A DNA stretch of 64,000 nucleotides, taken from positions 53,306,012 through 53,370,011 of the forward strand of contig CM059971.1 in NCBI GenBank assembly GCA_030490835.1, written 5' to 3'. This document shows positions 21,132 to 31,737 of this stretch, in pieces (the first letter of the stretch is position 1; each line of letters starts with the position of its first letter). The stretch comes from Annona cherimola (taxonomy: Eukaryota > Streptophyta > Magnoliopsida > Magnoliales > Annonaceae). The notes beneath the pieces were generated by a model. That model was given only the letters and a program-made list of their open reading frames with translations. It was not told the origin of the DNA and made no database searches. Both the position numbers and the translations under genes were made by a program.

Positions 21132-22396
21132 CTTGTTACTCTTATATATAGAGGAGTTTGTATAATCTTTTGATCATTATTTAAACATAAAATCCACCAA
21201 ATCATTTTGTAGGACTGGTCACCCTTAATTCTTTTTGGAACATCAGAGTAAAGCATCTTCAAAGTGTTACAACTCTAAGAGTTGTAAAACACCTTGATAG
21301 ATTATTTCAAAACACCTACATAAATCTCAAAACACGTACATAAATTCAATTTATGACATTTAATGGAAACCATTTTAAAACATCTATTTATTTCTAGAAA
21401 CCATTTTGTTAAGAATTACATTTTTCAATAAAACTCCTTGGAAATCGAATTTCCATGGTTTGTTTTTTAATATCATTTTATGAAAGAGTGAAACTCTTTC
21501 AAGATAAAACTCTTTGTAAACCACACTTGTATGAACTTGTTTACATTAAAATCATCTTAAAACCCACATCATATTTTCAAGAACTAAGCTTGCTTACTCT
21601 ATAAGTAATTCTCCACATCATTAATATAAACATAATCAAGTAATTTTATACTTGCATATAAACATTACGCTTGAAAATTCACTTGCTTATCTTGTAAGCA
21701 ATTCTCCACATCATTAACATAAACATGATCAAGTAATTTTAATACTTGAATATAAACATTATGCTTGAAAATTCACTTACTTATCTTGTAAGCAACTATG
21801 AAACCAACTTATTAAAGCAAGTTCATAAATTTCATAAAATTCCTTTGAAACAATATTTCGAAGGGCTTGCTTACCTGTAAGCAAACTCTTAAAATCATTA
21901 ATATAAAACATTTCCAATCTTGGCAACACTTGTGATAAAGTAATTATTTTAAGAAGTATTGCTTGCTTCCTATGAAGCAATCCTTAAGGCATTTTATTTA
22001 AGTTATCATTTTCAAAACTTGTGTTTGCCCACTTGTAAGAAACTCATAAAAACATCAACATAAATATTATTATTATTTTTTTAATTATTTCAACACTTAG
22101 GAGGAAATCAATATTTTGGAAAGTTCACTTGCTTACCTTGTGACAATCAACTCTTTTCCTCAACTTTCCTCATTCCCTTTCCCTAGACAAGTAAACATGA
22201 TTTTCGATCATATACAGTTCACAATTACTTGCATATCTAAAGTTTTCCAACTTAGGCGGTTTCATATGGAGTTAACTCTAAACCACTTATTCTTTGAATT
22301 GGGTGTTTTTTTCCACCTCTACATCCATGTATCACTTAGCGTTTTTTATGGTTTATCCATTCCTTCCTTATTTAAGGGTTGATTTTACTTAGGATT
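21132..22396. repeat. AT-rich host sequence with degenerate palindrome-bearing repeats
   Basis: No gene is visible. A motif of the form CTTGCTTAC..TGTAAGCAA recurs at about 21589, 21682, 21776, 21866, 21962, 22024 and 22128. The first two full units are about 93 bp and nearly identical (CTCCACATCATTAA-ATAAAC and AAGTAATTTTA-ACTTG blocks). The motif also occurs in the nearby gypsy LTRs (GGTAAGCAAGCAAAC near 25850 and 41093), so this may be an expanded piece of that LTR family on the minus strand. Confidence 0.6.
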
Positions 22397-25060
22397 TGTA
22401 ACATTTCGCTAAACCCAACATTTTAGATTTTAGCATTTTATACTTAGCATATAATTCCTATAATTGACATATTATTTGAGAAAATCTCTCAAGACATTTG
22501 CCTAAGGGTAAGGACTATAATTTGGTTCTAAAATTTTTAGCAATTTTGCAATTTTCCCCAAACAGCCCTATATATTACATTTTACCCTTATCTATGTTTT
22601 TCTAAAATCACATCATAGGTACTTAATCACTCACTTAGAGTGTGTTTGTTAATAAGTAAAAGTTGTCAAATTAAAACTTTTCAATCTAAAACTTTTCACT
22701 CTCCACAATTACTCTTTTTTTAATCATTTCTTCACATTTTTCTATACAACTACCCTACTTTTCAATCATTTATATACAACTACCAACACAACTAACCTAT
22801 CTATTTCAACTTTATCATATTTATTTCTTATCATTACCTCTATCATATCACATCATTTGACAACTTTTAATCTCTACAACTTTTCATTAAAAGTTTTATC
22901 CATTTCTAAACACACCCTTAGTGATCACAAATTTGTTCCTCATTTGTAAACCTTGTTTACACATTATAATAAAAATAAATTTCATTAAAAATTTTGGAGC
23001 TTATTATTAAATTCCAAAACAGCCCTTGTCTTCTTATTTTCACTAAGTTTCATCTTCTTACTTACCCATTAATTCCATATACATATAATAACATCAATTA
23101 TCAATCACCTTTGCTATCCTTAATCCTTTATTACACTCTTTCCTAACATATATATCAATTTGAATCATTTCCACATAGGTTTCATATTTCTTTTTGATTT
23201 TTTTCTCAAACTATCCACATATGCTGAAATCAGGCGTACTGATATCTCTAAATCTTGATTTCTAATCAAATCAAGGTATTTAATTCTGAAATTTCTACCA
23301 TACATCAATAAATACATGAATTAACCGTCATAAATATTTCATCACGAAATATTAACATTATATATTTATTTTGGCATTTTCACTGTGCTGGACAGTGTTG
23401 TGAGTTTAGGGTCAGCCCTAATCACGTGAATTATAACCCATACTAATATCACCCAAAAATAAATTTTGATTTTGGTCAAGTTATCTTCATGATGGATTAT
23501 ACATCATATAAAACTTTCATATAAAAAATCCTTCTAAAAAAATTATTAAAAATTATTTACTTGATTGATCTTCTACCTTGTTTAGGTTGATCTTCTCGGA
23601 TTTTTAATTTAAAACCTACTTAATATTTCAATATGAAATTGTGGTCGTCCTTTAATCATCATATAATGAGCTTGTAAACAAATTTTCATGGTGAAAATCC
23701 TTCGTTTACTACTTCGTTCATATTTTGGTTTATAACATCATATAACTTCCAGATTTGAAGTATAAAATCAAAATTAACATATACTTAATTGATTAATTGG
23801 TAATCCCTCCTTTGAGAACTTGAAATTCCCTTCTCTTTCTTGATTTTCCTCCCCGTGGCTCGTTTCAGCCACTGCCCTTTGTATTTTTTTTTTTTTTTCT
23901 CCAACATCAGCTCATTGCACGTCCTCACTGCCTCCTTATATAGGCATTTCCTTTTCAATTTTGCCTTTGCAATTTCGACCTAAAATGGAGGGTAAAGTTT
24001 TGCAAATTTACCCTATAGTTTACTCAAAAATTCTCAGCCACATATCTTATTATTTTATATTATTTTCGAATTTTTTTCCACAGCTATATCCAGCTTTTCA
24101 ATACAGCTATCCCCTTAGTTAGCCCTACTTGGCAGCCCTATTTTTTATATTTTCTTAATTATTTTAGCTACCAAATTTCCACATAGGATAAGACTTATCC
24201 CATTTCCCATTAATATATATTTTTTCGGATTTTTTTAATATTAAAATGTGTGCATAGCAACCCTTGGATGTCCTTTAATGCGCTGCTGCCTTTAAAATTT
24301 TTTATTATTTTAATTAACTGTTAATGACCCTTATAGCCCACTCTAGGTTGTCCCCTAATGGTCCCTTGGAGAAAGTCAAGGTCACTTGACTTTTGTTAAT
24401 TTTTAATTATTTTATGAATAATTAAAATTAACCATTAATGAACCATTAATTAACCACATGTAAGTACGCATAATGCACTAGGTTTTGATAATCTTAAATC
24501 AGCTATATTATAAAACATATTATCATAATCATCCATAAAAAATTTTTGCTTAAAATAATCATTATAGATTGAGTTATTGAATTTTGAAGTTAATTCATCA
24601 ATTAATTATAATAATAATAATTTTATTCAAGATTTTAAAATTTCCACCGTTGATCATATAAGTTACCTCATGATCAAGTTACCCTTAAAATTTAATCTTA
24701 ATTGGACTTCAACATTGCCCGATATGAATTTCCTAAGAATTTTTCGATTTAATACTATTTTTGAATTTCCAAAATGATATGGAAATTAATAATTTTTTTT
24801 GCCATGTCAACATTCTCTACCCGCTTTCTATTTAGAATTTAACCCTAATTTTACTTCTTACTTAACCATCCTTAATAATACTTAAATTTATAATTTTAAT
24901 CCTCCCATTGGGGAGAACATATTAAAATAAACCTACCCTCCAAATTTCACATTAATCCGACTTGTATTTTACAAGTTACGGATTTTTTTTAATAAATTTT
25001 CAACCACTTAGGGTTAATTATTCATATTAGGGTTTGTATAACCTTAATTAATTCATTTAA
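22397..25060 (-). mobile_element. partial gypsy LTR, inverted (copy D)
   Basis: The reverse complement aligns in order with LTR copy C: 23225-23390 with about 2965-3150 (GAAATCAGGCGTACTGA shared), 23590-23800 with about 2577-2760, and the promoter/leader zone near 23820-23945. Both usual ends (TGTGAAACC and GGCGCCACA) are missing, so it is truncated on both sides or rearranged. The left limit is uncertain: a TGTAACATTTCGC string at 22397 could be another LTR start. A MITE interrupts it at 22638-22917. Confidence 0.65.
22638..22917 (+). mobile_element. Tourist-like MITE, copy 1
   Basis: A 280-bp element with ends GAGTGTGTTTG and AAACACACCC is flanked by TTA at 22635-22637 and 22918-22920. The 3-bp TTA/TAA target and GGGTGTGTTTG-type ends fit PIF/Harbinger-derived Tourist MITEs. 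The interior is about 75% A+T with AACTTTTCA repeats. It matches copies at 47438 and, inverted, 27540. Confidence 0.85.
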
Positions 25061-25069
25061 TGAGATTGT

Positions 25070-26923
25070 TTAAATCTCCAAATTTCTAGGTTCTGTAAAA
25101 ATCTGTTTATATGACACCAATGATGTGGACGCCCAAGGTGGAGAAAATGAGAAGGAAGGTTGCTGTTTCGGGCAATTTAATTAATAGATTTTGATCTCAT
25201 GATTATACCCTAAATTATGTGCAAAATAAGTGTCTAAATTAAGCAAAATGGAAAGAAAAGTTTTGTTTCATATAAACTTGATCAACACATAATGTATGTG
25301 CGACTAAGAGAGTGATATGAAGGATATGGATGACAAGAATGGGAAATGACCAAGTATGATTTGCTAAAATGCAAAAATGAGAGAAAAATGTGGCAAAATA
25401 TGAAAAGGGTGCTATTTTGAGAAAACAATAAAATCTCAAAATTTTGAAATTAAAAATAGTAGCCCTAACTCATAAGTAAGTGCCTTGAATGAGAACCAAT
25501 GTGAAAATGTAAAGAATGGGTGTTAAATGATAAATAGGAAGTGATAAACTTCCATATGTGAGTTAAATTTAATGGTTGTAATGAATGTGAAAACTTATCC
25601 TAAACAAGGGTATTAAAATGAAAAGAATGATTACTATGGAAGCATAAGTCATACCAATATGTAAATTGGAAAAATTGATACCCAACTTGGAAAAAAAGTG
25701 GGTTAAGTAAGTTGATGAAAATCATGTGAGTTGAAAAACTGTAAGATGTGCAAGTATATGAAATTTTATGTTTATAAATGAAATATCATTTTCATATATA
25801 TAGGCAAAGGTAAGGAAAAAATTGAAGAAATGGACTAAAGTGAATTCAGGTAAGCAAGCAAACTTTTGAAAAACTTTCTTGTTTAAAATGTTAATAATAT
25901 GTTGCAAATTGATATTTAAATGATTTGAAATATATCTTGCAAATAGATTGTTTAAATGCTTTTGGAATTATTTAAGGATAGTCATTCCTATAACGCTTGC
26001 AAAATGACTTGAATACTGTTTTATTAAAATGATATTGAAAAATTATGGTTTATATGGTTATTGATGAAAATCATACTAGCACGCCTATGTTCATGGTGCA
26101 CAAAGAACTAAGTCCACTTCAGAGGTGTAAGCGGACCGGTTGTCCCCCTTTAGTGTAACCAAGTTGCTAAGATAGGCCAAAGGTCGGCGGCGCCCTCCCT
26201 GAGATGGGAGTTGGATGATTGGATGGTCACCTAGCTAGCGTACCATCATATGATGTTCATATTATGTTGATAATAATGCATTTGCATTATTCATGACATA
26301 TCCATGATGGGTATGATGTTGGCTATTCAAAAATATTTATGCAAAAGAAAAACTTTGCCTGAAAATTATTGCCTGAAAACTATACAGCTTGCTTACTGAG
26401 TTAAAACTCACGAATTATTTTCTGAACCCTAAGACAGATGTATGATGACTACAAGGGAGAAGCATACGTTTAAATGAAGAAATTCGACTCTTGTATTCCT
26501 TTGTATGCATCTATATGAAAATTGGTGTTTTATGGAATGAATGTTACAAATTGTTGCATCTATATGGGATTATGTACTGTTGATGTGTGATGTTGATTGA
26601 AATATGTTAAATTGTTGAAATAAATAATGATGGATGATGTATGTAGATTATAACATGATATGAATATTATAAGGTTTTATGTTATATGATGGATATAATG
26701 TGCAAAAAATAAATGTTGAATGTGTAAATCAGGGTCCAAAATGGGCAATTTGATGAATAAATGACTAAGTGCCATGAGATAAATTCCTATGGAGGGAATG
26801 ATAAATGTACATTTATGTTATAAACCCGCCGTGTGACAGGGCAACAATTTTGCTCACGTTTACCAATCAATAAATGATCCTAGAATAAGGCTCATGTTGT
26901 GACGCTCAGGTTGGGGCACCATA
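25070..26923 (+). mobile_element. 3' part of a gypsy LTR (copy E)
   Basis: From about 25120 it follows LTR copy A (from about 54670) to its 3' end: the GCTGTTTCGGGC block, GCAAGCAAACTTTTG near 25855, GCGGACCGGTTGTCCCCCTT near 26131, GACTCACG-like and CTAAGACAG sites near 26405-26437, GTGTGACAGGGCAACAAT near 26831, and GTGACGCTCAGGTTGGGGC. The terminal bases read CACCATA instead of CGCCACA. The 5' part is missing where it meets inverted copy D. It separates the RT remnant to its right from whatever lay to its left. Confidence 0.75.
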
Positions 26924-26925
26924 TC

Positions 26926-27300
26926 ATTAAATCCACGAATGTTGCGGGTGAATTTTTCAATCCATGAATGAATGCGAGATAACAAGTACTTGTTCTTTTT
27001 AGTCAACTAGTTTACTCTTTGTAAATGATGTATAACATCATACTACCATATTTCTATTTCTTTGTTAATAAAGAGAACAAAAGCTTCAAAAGGTGACACA
27101 CTTGGACATATAAAATTCAAGTTTAGTAATTCTTGCAACCGAGCTTTTACTTCTTGTAATTCTGTTAGAGTCATTCGGTATGGAGCTCTGCTGGTCCACT
27201 ACAAAGTCAGTTTCTCTGCTGGGTAATAATCCAAGCAATTCCTTGTGAAAATGTCAGTAAATGCACACACCATCGGTATATCTTCTAACTTTGCCTCTTT
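26926..27300 (-). pseudogene. gypsy reverse transcriptase remnant
   Basis: Read on the minus strand, the sequence gives TSRAPYRMTLTELQEVKARL, then a LNFICPSVSPFEAFVLF block, then KNKYLLSRIHSWIEKF. These match, in order, the N-terminal signature blocks of Ty3/gypsy RT (S-APYRM, ELL--GFI-PS-SPWGAPV-FV, KNKYPLPRID-L). A stop replaces one residue just before TSRAPYRM, and a further stop follows EIEIW. The catalytic YXDD part is absent because LTR copy E begins at the truncated edge. Confidence 0.8.
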
Positions 27301-27456
27301 TATCTCCACTAACTTTGTGGAATTCAATAATTTTGGCAATCGTTACTGCATCTCTCACTACTTCAAGTGTGGTTACAAAATGGGGCATTTTTGTAATTTC
27401 TCTTAAATATTAGCTCCTTATGATAAGGGTCTTGATCATAATATATTCTTTCTATG

Positions 27457-27536
27457 AGTTTATTCCACTAACTCACTTTTTCAACTAATTTATGCCTAAG
27501 ATAATATCTACGTCTGTTTTAGAGATTAAAGGTGTA
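27457..27536 (-). pseudogene. gypsy protease C-terminal fragment
   Basis: The minus strand encodes SKTDVDIILGIN, the conserved DVILGMDWL-type segment that closes gypsy retropepsins, with a stop in place of Trp. It lies upstream of the RT fragment in the right order (protease then RT). The MITE at 27540 cuts off its N-terminal side. Confidence 0.65.
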
Positions 27537-27539
27537 TTT

Positions 27540-27814
27540 GAGAAGTGAAAAAATTTTGGAAAGAAAAGTTTTCTCGTAAAAGTTGTTAAATTAGTAGAAA
27601 ATGATGTGATATGATAACAGTAATGATGAAATGTAAAGAGAACAAGGTTAAAATAAATTGATTAGTTGTGTAGATGGTTGAATAGAAATGATTATAAAAT
27701 AGGAATAGGAAGTTGTGAAGAAATAATTTTAAAATAGAGTTGTTATGGAAAGTAAAAAAGCTTTAGATTGAAAAATTTTAGATTCACATTTTTTATTAAT
27801 TGCCAAACACATCC
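27540..27814 (-). mobile_element. Tourist-like MITE, copy 3 (inverted)
   Basis: This 275-bp element reads AGGTGTATTTG...CAAACACATCC. Its reverse complement aligns throughout with copies at 22638 and 47438 (AACTTTTACGAGAAAACTTT, CAACCATCTACACAACTAATC blocks). The left TSD is TAA (27537-27539); the right triplet is GAA, one change. It lies within the gypsy protease remnant. Confidence 0.8.
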
Positions 27815-28559
27815 GAAAATTAGAATTATGGGTAACGTTGTATCTTTTTATCACTACTGGACTAGACCAACACACTCTCTTACCAGCATATCCTCCTTTA
27901 AAGTGATACTATTTCTAATATGTAGTTCAAAGGGCTACAATTCAAGTCATGCTCATGCAGAAGATCAGATAATATAAAGGACTTAGCAACGTCTTTGTTG
28001 AATAAAGTACTTGCATATAATGAGTGGTTCCTATAACATACCTTTTGGGAGTTATTTTTGACTTAGATGGAGTGATATGCTTAAGGCCTCTGGTTATGTT
28101 GTGGAGCACTTTGCAGTCACTATGTTGTTGGCCTTTGGTTCTAGGAACACTTATAACATACTATCGTGCCCCTACAATTTTGTGATGACTGCTTCATCTT
28201 ACGACACTTAAAATACACACCTAGGGTAAAGCGGCACTCTCTTGAGTGGAACCTATTGCAAGTTTACACTTTTTGTTCTTTCATAAAGCAGGCTTCTTGC
28301 TTAGTTTTAATGACCCCTTTTGACTAGGTGCAAAACTGAGACTTGATAACTAATTTCTATATTTCTTCGATGATAATTAGCCCCCTTCCATCACCCCTTT
28401 ACGCTTCTCAAATAGGTGACATGATCCCTTATTATCATCTTCAATCCGTAGTGCCTATTTAATAGATTTCCCATATGTGGCACACTAAAAAGATGTAACT
28501 CTTCTCCTGATGCCTTCAGTCGGGTCATCCTCAACCTTACATTTCTTTGCTGCATCATC
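27815..28559 (-). pseudogene. degraded gypsy gag-protease linker with zinc-knuckle trace
   Basis: On the minus strand near 28160-28225 a frame reads VYFKCRKMKQSSQNCRG, which looks like a CCHC knuckle with its first Cys and His lost. The rest has many stops. Position between gag and protease supports the reading. Confidence 0.4.
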
Positions 28560-29232
28560 AGTAATAGCAGGGGGCAAGGTGGAGGAGAGAGAAAACTTAG
28601 TCTCGTATCTTGATACTATCATATTAATTTAATGTTAGTTGGCAAATGCGTTGACTTTTACTAAACAAATTAGTGGAAGAAAGAACTTTTCATGTTTCAA
28701 ATAAAACATCTTAAAATTTATTCCAAGTGATCTTCTCGTTCTTACTTTCAAAAATCCATTTCTCACCTTTTCACCTCCTATAAGCGTCCCCTTCTAACTT
28801 AAAGATAACAAATGACACTCTTTACTTATCTTTGTAGCCTAGAAAGTTTAGGATCTTATTCATATTTTATATCCAATTTTTTAGCCATTATGCACCCTCT
28901 TCAAAAGAAAGATGATTCATTAAGTGAAAGATGTTAAATTTCTTTTGTCATTACTAAAAGGATGTGCAGTACTGGTTCTCCAACCATTTGGGGGGGGGCA
29001 CTATTTCCTCTTTCTCAATAGTAGATCGAGCATACCTTCTATTATCTTGCCTCAAAAGCTTGTCGTTTCTTTATTGTGTCACCTCCTTAATATGTTGGGT
29101 TAATTGTTTTAATCAGTAAGATAAGATCTTCAATTAGTTTAACATTATTTTCTTGTGCATTAATGCAAGTGTTTTGGCCAATGCTTGGTTGGTGCCTTCA
29201 TCGGCATAGGATATGTTCTCATTAGTTCCCAT
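28560..29232 (-). pseudogene. gypsy gag remnant
   Basis: A plausible start ATG at 29232 opens MGTNENISYADEGTNQALAK. Further on (about 28720-28870) the frame reads GYKDK-RVSFVIFKLEGDAYRR and KNEKITWNKF. These correspond to the retrotransposon-gag core of chromoviruses (FKLEGEA-RWW ... ITWEEF). A trailing TDDAAKKCKVEDD block near 28570 fits the end of that domain. At least six stops and frameshifts occur. Together with 26926-27536 it forms one decayed minus-strand gypsy element, gag to RT. Confidence 0.65.
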
Positions 29233-30220
29233 CTAAAATCATTCTATCTTGAAAACATCATAATATAATCTAATAAAACATTAATTTGAAGAATAAAGAA
29301 AAATCAGTGCAAATAACATATAATTATAATAGCAAAATAGTTCTAACAGCATAATTATTAATTTGGTACATACGACATTCTCTCTATCTACTTGCTAGGG
29401 TGTTGAAACTTAGTTTAGCCTTTCTCACCACACTTTGGACTGATGATGGCTTACTCATGACATACTAATATTTAATAATTCTTTACTCTACAGTTAAAGC
29501 AATAGTGGCAAAATTTGTATCGCACGTAGATGGCACATTTCTTGGATAGTTTTTTTGAGACTAGCTACCTCCGTTCTCCTTTCCTCTCTATTACCTTCTT
29601 CCTAACCTCTCTTAGGTGGTTCCTACCAGCACCTCCGGCTATTTCATCTTCTACAGGATGACACGAGGAGACATTACTAGTAATCTTAGGGAAGTCTACT
29701 AAAGTGTAGATCATCTCCTTTTTCATTTTGGGCATGCCTCTTATTGGTTTTAACTTGGCCCTTTGGCGATATGAAAGAACTCAAGGGCACGTGACTTGGG
29801 ATTATTTGTAGAGGAATTGACTCAGTTTGAAGCATCATGACCATCTCAAGTTGATTCTCTGACGGCTAAGGAAAAATTGACTGAGTGTTTCTCTCTTGAG
29901 GTTCTCCTTTTGAATTTGTGTCCTAATCTACCTATCTTTGTGGAGCGTGTCTCTGCCTTTGCGTCTTTTATTGTATCACCCTTATTGCCCTAGTAGTATG
30001 TCCATCTATTGATGGAGTGGGGGAATCCCATTATCTGACTCTAGGTCATAGTCTATCCTGCTCGTAGTGGTCTTAGTACAAGTTATTGTTTGAAAATAAA
30101 AACATGACAAATGCTCTTATGATAACATTACTTACTCCATTAAAAGAAAAATATGCTGCTATGAGTAATAAGGGTGATATAATATGCTCATGATTGCATG
30201 AACCTAGGTGTCATAGCTTC
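29233..30220. other. unclassified sequence upstream of the gypsy gag remnant
   Basis: On the minus strand this would be leader and 5' LTR of the gypsy remnant, but I find no PBS or LTR edge. No ORF with recognisable content is present. Confidence 0.3.
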
Positions 30221-30499
30221 AGTGCACCCGCGTGCATTTAATCCATTTTTATATTCTTTTGAAAAATTTTTATACAACTGTTAATCTAAGTGCATTTAAC
30301 ATATGTATAGAGTTTTACCAATTTTGGAGATTTGTAAATATTTTTCTTATTTTTTAAAATCAGTGGCATTTTCATAATTTACAAATTATGAAAATGCCAT
30401 TGATTTTAAAAAATTAACACTTGTATAAAAAAAATCAAAAAATATAAAAAAGGGTTTTTGCAGCCGGTTGCATCGAAACTAAGTGCGCTTGAGTGCACT
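30221..30499. mobile_element. fold-back MITE with a near-perfect central palindrome
   Basis: The ends are AGTGCACCCGCG (30221) and, inverted, AGTGCACTCAAGCGC (to 30499). Inner arms also pair: TTTATATTCTTTTGAAAAAT...ACAACTGTTAAT on the left mirrors a TTTTTTATATTTTTTGATTT...ACAAGTGTTAAT segment on the right strand. At the centre, 30-bp arms (about 30353-30382 and 30385-30414) match with one mismatch around a 2-bp loop. A clear TSD is not seen. Confidence 0.7.
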
Positions 30500-31079
30500 A
30501 GATCCTCATCCGATATAATATGAGATGCGACACTAGGGACCCATTGATAATTTACAAATTTTCATATATTTTAATAGCAATTTCACGCTTTAATTTATAA
30601 ATAGAGCAAATCAAATATAGAATATCATGAAATTTATATTTTTCATAAAATCTTTGATTTTGCTACAAAATGTGTCATTTTGAATTAATTTTTGAAAATA
30701 TAAAATATGATGACAATTTATTTTACTATTAAAGAAAATTAGACATGTTAGGGAGAATTAAATAGGCTAAAAAATAAATCTAAAATATTTATTAGCTTAT
30801 TAATTTAATTTGGAAAATTTTAGAGAATACATTAATAGGGTAATCATATAGAATGCTTTAATAGGGTAATCATACATACACATACTCACATGTGTATCTT
30901 GAATGAGAAGAACGAAAATGGGTTAATATGCAATATTATAAAATGTAAAATGAAATTATGCAAATAATATGAAACCAAATAGTTTGAAAATACTTCGTAG
31001 ATGATTGTTAACCAATTAAAATTATTTGAATGATACTACTTAAATATTTTTAATGGATAGATGTTGAAAATACGCCTAC
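30500..31079. other. AT-rich sequence, nothing recognised
   Basis: Low-complexity AT-rich DNA without long frames. A short repeat, TTAATAGGGTAATCATA, occurs twice (30832 and 30850 areas). Confidence 0.4.
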
Positions 31080-31139
31080 AAATGTACAGATGATCATGCA
31101 CCACTAGAGCACAGGTATATTGCTCCATCTTCCTCAAAT

Positions 31140-31640
31140 TATTTGCTAATGGCTGACTCGTTGTAAATCCACAAATCCAGGCCAACTATTGGAAAATCAA
31201 TGTCAATAATTCGCTTCCCTGGCAATGAATTTCTCTTCACCAGTTGCCCAATTTCCTCCTTGTTTGCTGATGATCTAATTCCATCAAGGTAACCCTCTTA
31301 TGGTCAATTCAGCATCCAAGCATTAAGCTTGTTCTGCCCACTATAAACTAGACCCATATTCCAGCAAAACCAAAAACAGCAAACACTTTCGATTAAAATT
31401 TTTGCATTCTTCATTAATTCTAGTAAATCCATCTTAGTGGCCAACAATAGTGCCTCTCAAATCCTTATCCAGCGAAGCAAAATCGTTCAGCAACAGAACA
31501 TCTCCAAGCAGCTTAATGGTATTGCAGAACATTTCATCAGCTGCATCTTCATTCACAGCCAAGCATCCAGCCAAACTAATTTGCAGCCTCTTCCTGCAAT
31601 TTAGATTACAAACCAGCAAATTGTGGTCGTCTTCTTCAGC
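31140..31640 (-). pseudogene. unidentified protein-like fragments, possibly a captured cellular gene
   Basis: Two minus-strand stretches look less biased than nearby DNA. The first (about 31619-31434) encodes 61 residues including RKRLQISLAGCLAVNEDAAD and ASLDKDLRGTIVGH. The second (about 31290-31150) encodes LDGIRSSANKEEIGQLVKRN and IIDIDFPIVGLDLWIYNES. They are separated by about 140 bp with stops. I do not recognise either. The composition (balanced, with conserved-looking Gly/Asp/Leu) suggests exon-like or pseudogene origin; a retroelement product is also possible. Confidence 0.3.
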
Positions 31641-31737
31641 AGCACCATTTTCACAATCATCAGTTGTGGCCTCTTGTGGTGTCCATAAGCAGCAAGCTTA
31701 CGCCCATCTTCCCTTTCCATTAAACCTATCGGCATGC

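Noticed and set aside
23880..23900. Poly-T run as a retroposon tail
   Set aside because: It falls within the inverted gypsy LTR at the place where sister copies have their purine-rich leader; no SINE or LINE body or TSD is next to it.
27768..27977. Short frame near the inverted MITE as a small gene
   Set aside because: It spans the MITE edge and has no recognisable content.
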